A stretch of DNA of 32,159 nucleotides from Selenomonadaceae bacterium (GTDB taxonomy: Bacteria > Bacillota > Negativicutes > Selenomonadales > Selenomonadaceae). Location: positions 1-32,159 of the forward strand of contig JAFQZB010000254.1 in the NCBI GenBank assembly GCA_017406175.1. Reading direction: 5' to 3'. Shown one piece after another: positions 16,247-23,779 of this stretch. Position numbers and translations under genes: made by a program. The first letter of the stretch is position 1. Every line of letters starts with the position of its first letter. The notes under the pieces are model-generated. The model did not search any database, was not told the DNA's origin, and saw nothing but the letters and a program-made list of their open reading frames with translations.

Positions 16247-16850
16247 GATTCATTCCTCCGAAAAATTTCTTCCGCGCCTTGCGCAAGTCGTTGCTGAAGC
16301 GTTCTTCCTCGCTGAAAATGCAACCGCAGTAGTTTTGCCGATAAAGTCCAAGCTCTAAGCTCAAGTCAATGCCTTCCTGCCAGCCCGTGCGGAAGTCCTC
16401 ATAAAAAAATTTTACGCCGAACACGTTCGCGAAGTGCCCGGCGATTTTTTTTATCTGCTCGTGGTTCTGGTGCTTGCTGTAAAGGAGCGTCGACGTAAAA
16501 AACTCAAAATTATTCTCTGCGGCGAAGCGTGCCGCCTCACTCAATCGCCACGAATAACAAATCCCGCAACGTTTATGGAATCCGTCCGCAAATTGAATCG
16601 TATCCTGCTCATCGACGACTTTTAGAACCTTCGCTAGGTAATCCCGCAAGCCGTAATGATTTTCCGCGAAAAATTTTATCCCGACCTTCTCGGCGAACTC
16701 CCGCGCAGTCTTCAATCGTTGCCGCCACTCTTTGTAAGGGTGAATGTTCGGATTGAAGAAGTAGCCGACCGGCTCCAAGCTCTCTTCGCGTAGACGTTTG
16801 GTCGGATAGCACGCGCACGGGGCGCAACACATATGCATTAAAATTTTCAT
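16233..16850 (-). CDS. queH: epoxyqueuosine reductase QueH
   Basis: QueH reduces epoxyqueuosine to queuosine at tRNA position 34 and replaces QueG in many anaerobes. About 205 residues. The signature cysteines are visible: HMCCAPC near the N-terminus (Cys9, Cys10, Cys13), RCGICYSWR in the middle and YCGCIFSEEER near the C-terminus. These bind an Fe-S cluster plus a second metal. The start is ATG 16850, which shares its A with the TGA stop of the preceding 86-residue gene; AAGGAG lies 14 bases upstream, inside that gene. A GTG at 16874 is in frame but lacks a ribosome site. The ending overlaps the methyltransferase gene. Confidence 0.92.
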   Translation of the reverse strand: MKILMHMCCAPCACYPTKRLREESLEPVGYFFNPNIHPYKEWRQRLKTAREFAEKVGIKFFAENHYGLRDYLAKVLKVVDEQDTIQFADGFHKRCGICYSWRLSEAARFAAENNFEFFTSTLLYSKHQNHEQIKKIAGHFANVFGVKFFYEDFRTGWQEGIDLSLELGLYRQNYCGCIFSEEERFSNDLRKARKKFFGGMNHGEQ

Positions 16851-17110
16851 CAGTAAATATGGTACTCCTTCCACGGGATTTGGTCTAGGCGAATCGAACG
16901 CAGGAATGCGACAATATCTTTGCGTCCGTAATAGTGCGGCGTGCCGTTTGAGTCCTGCGACATTAAAATTATCGGCATGTTCGGGAAGTATTGCATTAGA
17001 TGATTGCGAACGCGAATCGCCCGCGATGTGTAATTGGTCACCGTCCGATTTACTACGACTATTGCGAACGTCACGCCCTGTTCTATGATGACTGCGCCTT
17101 GAATTTTCAT
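16850..17110 (-). CDS. 86-residue protein of unknown function
   Basis: Not recognised. The N-terminal part is beta-rich (GAVIIEQGVTFAIVVVNRTV, residues 5-24), followed by a helix with RVRNHLMQYFPNMPIILMSQD and a HYYGRKDIVAFLRSI segment (59-73). There is no signal peptide or convincing membrane span, so it is probably a small cytosolic single-domain protein. It starts at ATG with AAGGAGG 9 bases upstream, heads the queH-methyltransferase-toxin operon, and is coupled to queH by a one-base stop/start overlap. The strong own promoter supports a real gene. Confidence 0.75.
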   Translation of the reverse strand: MKIQGAVIIEQGVTFAIVVVNRTVTNYTSRAIRVRNHLMQYFPNMPIILMSQDSNGTPHYYGRKDIVAFLRSIRLDQIPWKEYHIY

Positions 17111-17123
17111 TTTGCCCGCCTCC

Positions 17124-17152
17124 TTGCTAAAGATTTTGTTCGATTATAAAAT
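17124..17152 (+). promoter_or_regulatory. sigma-A promoter of the sulfate-binding protein gene
   Basis: TTGCTA (17124-17129), 17 bases, TAAAAT (17147-17152). Its -10 shares bases with the -10 of the opposing promoter, so the two should compete for polymerase. Confidence 0.6.
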
Positions 17153-17171
17153 AATCCCGCTACAGTGTCAA
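17143..17171 (-). promoter_or_regulatory. consensus sigma-A promoter of the queH/methyltransferase/toxin operon
   Basis: Minus strand: perfect TTGACA (17171-17166), 17 bases, perfect TATAAT (17148-17143). The start near 17136 lies about 26 bases before the ATG. It is the strongest-looking promoter in the window. It overlaps the plus-strand promoter at 17124-17152. Confidence 0.8.
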
Positions 17172-17194
17172 AAAAGTTGGGAGGGTTCGTTTTT

Positions 17195-18208
17195 ATGAAG
17201 CTCAAAACGTTTGCGGCGATGATTTTAATCTTTTCTGCGATTTTAAGCGGTTGCGGCGGCGAAAAAACTTCTTCCAACCCTCAAGAACTCTTAAACGTCT
17301 CCTACGACCCGACCCGCGAACTTTACGCCGATTACAACGAAATTTTTAAGCGTCATTGGGAAAACGACCTCGGCAACGGCAAAATTATCTTAAATCAGTC
17401 CCATGGCGGCAGCGGCAAGCAATCTAAATCAGTTATCGACGGCGTGGAGGCTGATGTCGTGACCCTCGCCCTTGCATACGACGTGACGCAAATTAAAAAT
17501 GTCGGGCTGATTCGCGGCGGCTGGCGTAAAGAGTTCCCTGATAACTCCTCGCCGTATACTTCAACGATTGTTTTCCTCGTTCGCGCCCATAATCCTAAAA
17601 ATATTCGCGATTGGGACGACTTGACCCGCGACGACGTTAAAATTGTCACGCCGAACCCAAAAACCTCCGGCGGTGCCCAATGGAATTACCTTGCCGCATG
17701 GGAATTCGCCCGCAGAAAGTTTGATGGCGACGAAAACCATATTAAAGACTTCATGACGAAACTTTTTGCTAACGTCGTGGCTCTCGATGACGGCGCACGC
17801 GGTGCAACTAAAAGTTTTGAGGGCGGAAAAGGCGATATTTTGATTGCGTGGGAGAATGAAGCCTTGCTCGCCATGAAAATTTATCCCGATGACTACGAAA
17901 TTGTCACTCCGAGCTTGAGTATCCTCGCTGAACCGTCCGTTGCCATTGTCGATAGCGTCGTTGATAAAAAAGGTACCCGCGAACTCGCTGAAGAGTATTT
18001 GAATTACCTTTACTCCGACGAAGGGCAGGAAATCGCCGCCAAAAATTTTTATCGCCCGCGCAACGAAAAGATTTTAAAGAAATATGCTGACGTTTTTGAG
18101 CCGCTGGAACTTTTTACGATTGATGAGGCGTTCGGCAGCTGGGTTAAGGCTTACAATGACCATTTTGCCGACGGCGCGACATTCGACCAGATTTATACGC
18201 CAAAATAA
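17195..18208 (+). CDS. sbp: sulfate/thiosulfate-binding lipoprotein of an ABC transporter
   Basis: Periplasmic-type binding protein that captures sulfate for CysTWA-type import. 337 residues from ATG 17195, with GGGAGG 9 bases upstream; an in-frame extension from 17165 runs across the promoter. It has a lipoprotein signal peptide with lipobox LSGC (lipidated Cys20). The mature protein begins with the family hallmark VSYDPTRELY and has NQSHGGSGKQ and TPNPKTSGGAQWNYL ligand-loop motifs. No permease or ATPase gene is adjacent, and a terminator follows directly, so it is a single-gene unit that must rely on transporter parts encoded elsewhere. Confidence 0.92.
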   Translation: MKLKTFAAMILIFSAILSGCGGEKTSSNPQELLNVSYDPTRELYADYNEIFKRHWENDLGNGKIILNQSHGGSGKQSKSVIDGVEADVVTLALAYDVTQIKNVGLIRGGWRKEFPDNSSPYTSTIVFLVRAHNPKNIRDWDDLTRDDVKIVTPNPKTSGGAQWNYLAAWEFARRKFDGDENHIKDFMTKLFANVVALDDGARGATKSFEGGKGDILIAWENEALLAMKIYPDDYEIVTPSLSILAEPSVAIVDSVVDKKGTRELAEEYLNYLYSDEGQEIAAKNFYRPRNEKILKKYADVFEPLELFTIDEAFGSWVKAYNDHFADGATFDQIYTPK

Positions 18209-18220
18209 CTTTGCAAACTC

Positions 18221-18248
18221 AAATCCGCCTTTCGAGGCGATTTTTTTT
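18221..18248 (+). terminator. intrinsic terminator after sbp
   Basis: Stem CGCCT / AGGCG (18226-18230 with 18235-18239) closed by a stable TTCG tetraloop, then A and eight T. Confidence 0.82.
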
Positions 18249-18249
18249 G

Positions 18250-18445
18250 CCCATTTTACAAAATCCTGTATATGGGATTTCGTAAATCACACCTCCAAAA
18301 TCACCCTTGATTTTTGTATGTGCCGAAAAACCCGCATTACGGCGCGATACAAATTCCGCCATAGCGGAAAACGTAATTTGAACCTCAAATCGTCCCGCAA
18401 AATCATTTTCAAGGCTCCAAAAGCAATTTCAGACGTTCAAAACAA
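18250..18445. other. structured non-coding stretch with three inverted repeats
   Basis: About 195 bases between two terminators, with no convincing gene. It holds: (a) an imperfect palindrome pairing TTTACAAAATCC (18255-18266) with GGATTTCGTAAA (18275-18286), one mismatch; (b) CAAAATCA pairing with TGATTTTTG around 18296-18316, one bulge; (c) ATTACG (18336-18341) with CGTAAT (18372-18377), enclosing the perfect hairpin TTCCGC-CATA-GCGGAA (18354-18369). It is AT-rich and unlike the flanking coding DNA. It could be a small RNA, a remnant mobile element or a dispersed repeat; strand unknown. Confidence 0.5.
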
Positions 18446-18478
18446 TAAAAAACCCGTCGTTCGATTGAGCGGCGGGAT
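18445..18478 (-). terminator. intrinsic terminator after rlmD
   Basis: Read on the minus strand, CCCGCCG pairs with CGACGGG (one mismatch) and is followed by six T (18452-18447). It ends the five-gene operon 18483-23134. Confidence 0.75.
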
Positions 18479-18482
18479 TTTC

Positions 18483-19802
18483 TTACTTTTTTTCGATTTG
18501 GGCGACGCTTTCAACGTGCGACGTAAACGGAAACATATCAACGGGCTGAATTTTCTTCGTCCGATAGCCTAGCTCGTATAAAATTTTCAAATCGCGGGCT
18601 AAGGTCGCAGGATTGCATGAAACGTAGATAATTTTTTCCGGATTCATGCCCGCGAACGTCTCCAAAACCTTTTTATCGCAACCGGCTCGCGGCGGGTCGA
18701 CTATAACCACGTCCGCCGGCTCAAAAATCCTCGGAAGTACCTTCACGGCGTCGCCGACGATAAATTCAGCGTTGCGGATATTATTTTCGCGTGCATTTCG
18801 TTTCGCGTCGGCAATCGCGGAGCTTACAACTTCAATCCCAATAACTTTGCGGGCTTTTCGCGCCATAAACAAAGAAATCGTCCCCGTGCCGCAGTAAGCG
18901 TCAATAATCGTCTCGTGCCCGTGCAATTCTGCGAAATTCAACGCAGTTTTATAAAGAATTTCAGCCTGAACAGTATTTACTTGGAAAAATGAACGCGCAG
19001 AAATATTAAACGTGAAATTTCCGATTTTGTCATGAATAGTCGCTTTGCCGAATAAAATTTTCGTGTCGCGTCCTAAAATAACGTTATTTTTAAAAGTTTG
19101 GACGTTCTGTTGAATGCTCGTAACGTTCGGAAGTTCTTTAACCAGAGCGCGGACAAAATTTTTTTCGTTAGGGAAATTTTTCGTTGCAGTGACTAAAACA
19201 ATCATAAATTCGCCGTTAAAACCGATTCTGCCCATTACGTGACGCAAAAAACCTTTGTGAGTGTCCTCATTATAGGGTTGAAGTTGAAATTTTTTAGCAA
19301 CATTGCGGACGACGTTAAGAATTTTATCGTTTAATTCGTTTTGAATCATGCAAGCTTGCGTATCGATAATTTTATGACTTCCGCGAGCATAACAGCCGAT
19401 TTGCAGATTTTTTCCGACGGGGAATTGCATTTTATTACGATAATGCAAGGGATTTTCCATTCCGAGCGTCTCAAAAATTTCTACGCCATTTAATTTACCG
19501 ATTCTTTCCACTGCGTCGACTACTTGCTGACGTTTCCAATTTAATTGCGCCGAATAACTCAAATGTTGAAGTTGACAGCCTCCGCAATCATTATAAAGCG
19601 GACAAAACGGCTTAACACGTTCAATAGACGGTTTAACGACCTCAATTAGCTTTCCGACGGCGTAATTTTTTTTACGCGTCACGATTTCGGCTAAAATTTC
19701 TTCGCCTGGCAATGCGCCTTCGACAAAAATAATAAGCTCGCCGAGTTTGCCGACGCCCTCACCCGACGAGCCTAAATTATGGATTTTAATTAGCTGTGGC
19801 AT
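18483..19802 (-). CDS. rlmD: 23S rRNA (uracil-5)-methyltransferase, RlmD/RumA family
   Basis: Methylates a uracil of 23S rRNA at C5 using S-adenosylmethionine. 439 residues: N-terminal TRAM RNA-binding domain (1-60); Fe-S cysteines Cys67, Cys73 and Cys76 in CPLYNDCGGCQ plus a likely fourth in TQACMIQ; SAM motif DAYCGTGTISLF; VIVDPPRAGCD; and the catalytic-cysteine motif YVSCNPATLARDL. RlmD and RlmCD-type enzymes cannot be separated from sequence alone, and RlmCD-like dual specificity is plausible in this phylum. The start lies inside the end of ribF (17-base overlap), so it is translated from the same message. Confidence 0.9.
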   Translation of the reverse strand: MPQLIKIHNLGSSGEGVGKLGELIIFVEGALPGEEILAEIVTRKKNYAVGKLIEVVKPSIERVKPFCPLYNDCGGCQLQHLSYSAQLNWKRQQVVDAVERIGKLNGVEIFETLGMENPLHYRNKMQFPVGKNLQIGCYARGSHKIIDTQACMIQNELNDKILNVVRNVAKKFQLQPYNEDTHKGFLRHVMGRIGFNGEFMIVLVTATKNFPNEKNFVRALVKELPNVTSIQQNVQTFKNNVILGRDTKILFGKATIHDKIGNFTFNISARSFFQVNTVQAEILYKTALNFAELHGHETIIDAYCGTGTISLFMARKARKVIGIEVVSSAIADAKRNARENNIRNAEFIVGDAVKVLPRIFEPADVVIVDPPRAGCDKKVLETFAGMNPEKIIYVSCNPATLARDLKILYELGYRTKKIQPVDMFPFTSHVESVAQIEKK

Positions 19803-20709
19803 TTCTCATAACCCTCAAATCTTCATTAAGTTGAGCTTTTAAATCGTCTACGGAGGAAAAAACCTTTTCATCGCGCAATTTGCTGACGAAACTAACGAAA
19901 ATTTCTTCCCCGTAGATGTCTCCGCTGAAATTATCGATAAAAACTTCCAAACGGCGTTTTGCGACTTTAAAAGTTGGATTATCGCCGACATTAGCAATCC
20001 CGTTAAAAAATTTGTCGCGAACTTTAACGCGCACAATATACGCGCCATTTGGGAGCATAGCCCTTTTATCGTCAATTTCAATATTTGCGGTAGGAAAACC
20101 GATTTTGCGCCCGCGTTTATCGCCATTTACGACTTCACCAGCGTAAATAAAGTTTCTTCCGAGCAATTCATTAGCAGAAATTAAATCACCAGCGGCAATT
20201 AAAGCACGAATTCGAGTACTGCTAACGGTTTTTCTATCAACGGTAAAAGTTTGGCAAACTTCAGCTTTAAAGCCGTAATTTTCCGCCTCGCGAAGCAATA
20301 ACCGCCCATTGCCGCGCCCAAATCGCCCAAAAGTATAATTTTGCCCTGTTACGACGTAAGCGGGAGCAATTTTATCGCGTAGAAGTTCTAAAAATTCTTC
20401 GGGCGATTTTTTACTAAAATCTTTGGTGAATTGGACTTCAATAAGCACATCGACGCCCATATTAGCAAAAATTTCGCGTCTAAGGCTCTTACTACCAATC
20501 ATAAGCGGCGCATCGTCGGGAGAAATGACCGTCAGCGGGTGATTTGAAAAAGTAAAGACGATTGAAGTACCTTTAACCAGTTTAGCCTTGTCGATAGCGT
20601 GATTTATAACGGTTGCGTGCCCAAGATGAACGCCATCGAACATTCCGAGGGCTACGACGGGTTGCGGATATTTTTTAGTAATGCCGCTGAGCTTTTTTAT
20701 AATTTCCAA
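19786..20709 (-). CDS. ribF: bifunctional riboflavin kinase / FAD synthetase
   Basis: Makes FMN and then FAD from riboflavin and ATP. The N-terminal FAD-synthetase domain has GMFDGVHLGH, FSNHPL, YVVTGQNYTFGRFGRGN and SSTRIR. The C-terminal riboflavin-kinase domain has GRKIGFPTANIE and the ERIFFS-like EEIFVSFV. About 307 residues, full length. A full ribosome site AGGAGGTGAT decides the start: the GTG at 20721 is part of that site, so TTG 20709-20707, 10 bases downstream, is the likely initiator. No FMN riboswitch is visible, and the gene is read from the upstream promoter at 23156-23184. Confidence 0.93.
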   Translation of the reverse strand: MEIIKKLSGITKKYPQPVVALGMFDGVHLGHATVINHAIDKAKLVKGTSIVFTFSNHPLTVISPDDAPLMIGSKSLRREIFANMGVDVLIEVQFTKDFSKKSPEEFLELLRDKIAPAYVVTGQNYTFGRFGRGNGRLLLREAENYGFKAEVCQTFTVDRKTVSSTRIRALIAAGDLISANELLGRNFIYAGEVVNGDKRGRKIGFPTANIEIDDKRAMLPNGAYIVRVKVRDKFFNGIANVGDNPTFKVAKRRLEVFIDNFSGDIYGEEIFVSFVSKLRDEKVFSSVDDLKAQLNEDLRVMRNATAN

Positions 20710-20727
20710 AGAAAAAATCACCTCCTT

Positions 20728-21354
20728 TCAATCTTCGAGAGCGGAACGAATAGCGGAAATTTCTTGAGCCGTGAATAAACCTTCGGGCGATTCGCGAATC
20801 ATAATATCATGAAGTCGGAGCCGCAAATTTTCCAATTCGACGGGTGGAGTTGCCGCTTGCGCCGATAAAGTTATCGTTTTTGTCTGCGCGTCGACGTAGC
20901 GTTGAGTTTTCTTTATCATTACGTCGACTAAGTCGCGATTTTCCCTATCAAGTTCGGGCGGCGGGTTGAGCTGATGAATTTTAAGCTGTTCGTCGAGTGA
21001 TTCGCGCTCCAATTCCTTAAATCGCAGATAAATTGCCTCCGCGTTGAAGTTTTGCGGCTCCGTCGAGTTCAAACCGTCAAGGATATTGTGATAAAGTTGC
21101 CAATTTTGGTCGAGGCGGTCAATATCCTTCTGATAAGCGGCGTACCATTCCCCAAAAATCTTTTGACGCGCTTGCAAGTCCTCAAGTTGTGCCCGCGTGA
21201 TTTCCTGTTGAACTTGTCGCCCGTGAATGAACGCGCTTGCCCCGAAAACGATTAAAAGCAGCGTGCAAATTATCATGAAAGCTTTTTTAGTCGGCGAGAA
21301 CTTATAAAGCACCGCCAAAGCCACGATTGCCGCGATTATGAGCAAATAAATCAT
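20728..21354 (-). CDS. two-span membrane protein with long helical domain, unknown
   Basis: 208 residues not assigned to a family. Two hydrophobic segments (3-17 and 27-46) flank a short lysine-containing loop, FSPTKK. The rest (50-208) is predominantly helical and charged, with a proline break at LNPPPELDR. It likely sits as a hairpin in the membrane with the helical domain on one face. The start overlaps the oxidoreductase gene by four bases, and ribF begins about 18 bases after its stop. Confidence 0.72.
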   Translation of the reverse strand: MIYLLIIAAIVALAVLYKFSPTKKAFMIICTLLLIVFGASAFIHGRQVQQEITRAQLEDLQARQKIFGEWYAAYQKDIDRLDQNWQLYHNILDGLNSTEPQNFNAEAIYLRFKELERESLDEQLKIHQLNPPPELDRENRDLVDVMIKKTQRYVDAQTKTITLSAQAATPPVELENLRLRLHDIMIRESPEGLFTAQEISAIRSALED

Positions 21355-21995
21355 TTAACTAAGTCGCGTCCGATTTCGTAAGCCGCTTTGCAATCTTCAG
21401 GGAAATATTTTTCTCTGTGAGCGAATTTTTCTTCGGGATTAAATATTGAGCTTTCATAACGCGAATAATCTTTGAATTGAACGGTATCGAAGGCGCGGAG
21501 GACTTTAGGAGCAACGGCAAGGATACGTTCCGTAAAAATTTCGTACATGCCGAGGCGTTCTTGCATATTAAATTCCTCGAAATGCTTTTCCGTCATGTTC
21601 ATGGTATAGATAAACGCGCTAGGAAGTTTTTTCGGGAAGACGGTCGGGATTTCGTCGCTGTAAATGTAATTTGAGAAGAAAAGCCGCTCGATAAAGGCAA
21701 TCATACCCGCCGAGAGGTTCATAAAGTAAATTGGCGAGCCGAAAATGACAGCGTCGGCGGATTTAACCTTCTCAAGCACGGGCGAGAGGTCATCTTTCAT
21801 GGCGCAGGAGCCGTGCGGACGACTTTTGAGCTTGCAGGCAAAACAACTCGTGCAACCTTTGAAATTCAGCGCGTAAAGGTTAATCAGCTCCGCCGATGCG
21901 CCCGAATCCTTAGCCCCTTGCATAGCGTGCTTAAGAAGTTCGGCGGTATTTCCGTTGCGGCGGGGGCTTCCGTTGATTGCGATTAAATTTTTCAT
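21351..21995 (-). CDS. NAD(P)H-dependent FMN reductase, iron-sulfur-flavoprotein-like
   Basis: 214-residue flavodoxin-fold oxidoreductase. The FMN phosphate loop GSPRRNGNT (9-17) and the isoalloxazine-side GSPIYFMNLSA are clear. Cysteines at 48, 51, 54 and 64 (CTSCFACK ... CAMKDD) form a compact CxxCxxC-x9-C set like that of iron-sulfur flavoproteins, so an Fe-S cluster beside FMN is possible. Electron donor and acceptor are unknown. ATG start with AGGAGG upstream, 11 bases after the MBL gene. Sharing an operon with ribF, which makes its cofactor, is suggestive. Confidence 0.85.
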   Translation of the reverse strand: MKNLIAINGSPRRNGNTAELLKHAMQGAKDSGASAELINLYALNFKGCTSCFACKLKSRPHGSCAMKDDLSPVLEKVKSADAVIFGSPIYFMNLSAGMIAFIERLFFSNYIYSDEIPTVFPKKLPSAFIYTMNMTEKHFEEFNMQERLGMYEIFTERILAVAPKVLRAFDTVQFKDYSRYESSIFNPEEKFAHREKYFPEDCKAAYEIGRDLVK

Positions 21996-22006
21996 GATAG
22001 ACCCTC

Positions 22007-23134
22007 CTAAATGTCAAACCAAGGCTCAAATGATTGTTCGGCGTCGAAATTTATCAATTCACCGATTCGCGGCGTCAAAAGCTCGTAATTTCTTCCTGCA
22101 CTCTCGGCAAGCAACGATTTATAAGGTTCGTTCCACATGTGACGGGCAAGGGCGAACTTTCCGGCGTGAATCGGCACGATTTTAGCGGCTTGAATGTCTT
22201 CTGAAGCCTGCGCGGTCTCATCTGGCAGCAAATGTATCGCGTGCCACGCCCGATTGTATTGCCCGTTCTCCATGAACGCCAAATCGAAGCCGCCGAACTT
22301 TTTTCCGATGTCGTGGAAGTGATTTGAGTATCCGCCGTCGCCTGAACAAAAAATTTTCCGTTTAGGAGTCACGAAGGCGAACGCGCACCACTCAGTTGGA
22401 TTTTGTGTGAGCATACGCCCGGAAAAGTGTTGGCTCGGCAGAATATGCGCCGTCAAACCGTGCCCGAAGTCAATTACAGCGTCCCAATCATCCTCGATAA
22501 GCTTATCCGTGTCGAAACCCCATTGCTCGAAGTATTCGCCGACGCCCAAAGGACACAGCACCGTTTTTATCTTCGATTTGAGCGAAATAATCGACGGATA
22601 ATCGAGATGATCCCAATGGTCATGAGTTATCGCTAAAATATCAAGCGCGGGGAAGTCGTCCGCCGAATAGATGTTGCTACCCTCGAACGCACGATTGACA
22701 AAAAAAATCGGCGAAGCGTAATCGGAGAAGACCGGGTCGATTAAAATCTTTCGTCCGGCGAGCTGTAAGTAAATCGTCGAGTGTCCGAGCCAAATCGCGC
22801 AATCTTTATCGCCGAGAGCTTTTAAATCTGTTTTGACGGTCGGAATTGGCATTGGCGGCACTAATCCGGTCTTATCGCCGAATAAAAACTTCCAAGTCGC
22901 CGCGATTCGATTTTCTTTGTCCTTAACGTCCTCCGACATGACTTTAACGGGCGTCAGGCACTCGAAATGGTCTTTGAAGTAGTGCGGCGAGGCTAAAATC
23001 TTTTCGAGGCGGGAACCCGTCGGCAACCTTCCGAACTCTGGACGATTCACATAGTAAAAGATTCCTCCGCCCGCCGCCAACGTCAATCCTGCGCCTCCGA
23101 TTAAAAAGTTCCTGATGAAATTTCTTCTGTTCAT
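22007..23134 (-). CDS. MBL-fold metallohydrolase with Tat-like signal, NAPE-PLD/UlaG-type
   Basis: 375 residues. The N-terminus NRRNFIRNFLIGGAGL carries a twin-arginine-like motif (Arg3-Arg4) and a hydrophobic stretch to residue 28, so export or membrane anchoring by Tat is likely. The metallo-beta-lactamase-fold body has WLGHSTIYLQ (116-124), the metal motif HDHWDH (171-176), a downstream GDGGYSNHF and an IPIHAGKF histidine. The family includes phosphodiesterases and lactonases, including N-acylphosphatidylethanolamine phospholipase D-like enzymes; substrate unknown. First gene of a five-gene operon, with GAGG before its ATG. Confidence 0.87.
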   Translation of the reverse strand: MNRRNFIRNFLIGGAGLTLAAGGGIFYYVNRPEFGRLPTGSRLEKILASPHYFKDHFECLTPVKVMSEDVKDKENRIAATWKFLFGDKTGLVPPMPIPTVKTDLKALGDKDCAIWLGHSTIYLQLAGRKILIDPVFSDYASPIFFVNRAFEGSNIYSADDFPALDILAITHDHWDHLDYPSIISLKSKIKTVLCPLGVGEYFEQWGFDTDKLIEDDWDAVIDFGHGLTAHILPSQHFSGRMLTQNPTEWCAFAFVTPKRKIFCSGDGGYSNHFHDIGKKFGGFDLAFMENGQYNRAWHAIHLLPDETAQASEDIQAAKIVPIHAGKFALARHMWNEPYKSLLAESAGRNYELLTPRIGELINFDAEQSFEPWFDI

Positions 23135-23155
23135 TGCGTCCTCACTTTCGCATAG

Positions 23156-23184
23156 AATATATCAGCTGAAAAATTTTTTGGCAA
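23156..23184 (-). promoter_or_regulatory. sigma-A promoter of the MBL-ribF-rlmD operon
   Basis: Minus strand: TTGCCA (23184-23179), 17 bases, TATATT (23161-23156). Start near 23149, directly before the ribosome site of the MBL gene. Confidence 0.6.
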
Positions 23185-23244
23185 GGCGCAAGGGGAATCA
23201 TAAATTGCGTTGAAAGAAAGATTGATTCCTTTTATTCGTCAAGG

Positions 23245-23273
23245 TTGAAGAAAATAGTTTTATGGTGTACAAT
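23245..23273 (+). promoter_or_regulatory. sigma-A promoter of the flagellar operon
   Basis: TTGAAG (23245-23250), 17 bases, TACAAT (23268-23273). The start near 23280 gives a leader of about 57 bases before the flgB GTG. I found no sigma-28 or sigma-54 consensus in this region. Confidence 0.6.
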
Positions 23274-23336
23274 CGGCGAAGATTTTTTTCAGAATGGACT
23301 TATAAGACAAACTTTAGAAAGGTGAGTGAACGAGGC

Positions 23337-23762
23337 GTGCTAGAACAAATTCTTAACTCGTCGAACTTTAATTACCTGCCGCGAGCAATGACGGCGGCGA
23401 CAATTCGGCATGAAGTCATCGCTAACAACGTAGCAAACGTAAACACGCCGAACTATCGCAAGTCAGCCGTGGAGTTTGAAGACTTGTTGGCGCGAGAGCT
23501 TTACGGCGAAGAGCCCGACGGCAAATTGAAAATGGCAAGGACGCATGATAAGCATTTGCCGTTCAAGCCGCTTGATTTCCACGCCGCGCCGACGATTGTC
23601 CAGGATAATACGACAATCATGCGCACGGACGATAACAACGTTGACATTGATATTGAGATGGCGTCCATGGCGAAGAATCAGCTTTACTACAACACGGTCG
23701 TGACGGAATTTAGCGGGCACGTTTCACGCTTGAAGAATGCGATAACCAGCGGGCAACAGTAA
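23337..23762 (+). CDS. flgB: flagellar basal-body rod protein FlgB
   Basis: Proximal rod subunit exported by the flagellar type III system. 141 residues from GTG 23337, chosen because AAAGGTGAG lies 10 bases upstream and the length then matches the family; the in-frame ATG at 23262 overlaps the promoter. The rod-protein N-terminal motif ATIRHEVIANNVANVNTPNYRK and the C-terminal heptad helix (MASMAKNQLYYNTVVTEF) are both present. First gene of the operon; flgC follows 17 bases later. Confidence 0.95.
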   Translation: MLEQILNSSNFNYLPRAMTAATIRHEVIANNVANVNTPNYRKSAVEFEDLLARELYGEEPDGKLKMARTHDKHLPFKPLDFHAAPTIVQDNTTIMRTDDNNVDIDIEMASMAKNQLYYNTVVTEFSGHVSRLKNAITSGQQ

Positions 23763-23779
23763 TCTAAGGAGAAATCGTA

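Noticed and set aside
18250..18445. CRISPR array
   Set aside because: The repeats are inverted and unique, not regularly spaced direct repeats; no array was seen anywhere in the window.
18084..18572. 162-codon plus-strand open frame across the end of sbp and the intergenic stretch
   Set aside because: Out of frame with sbp, crosses a terminator and the structured region, and lacks a ribosome site.
23185..23336. Sigma-28 or sigma-54 flagellar promoter upstream of flgB
   Set aside because: No TAAA/GCCGATAA or TGGCAC/TTGC arrangement with correct spacing; a sigma-A-type pair fits instead.
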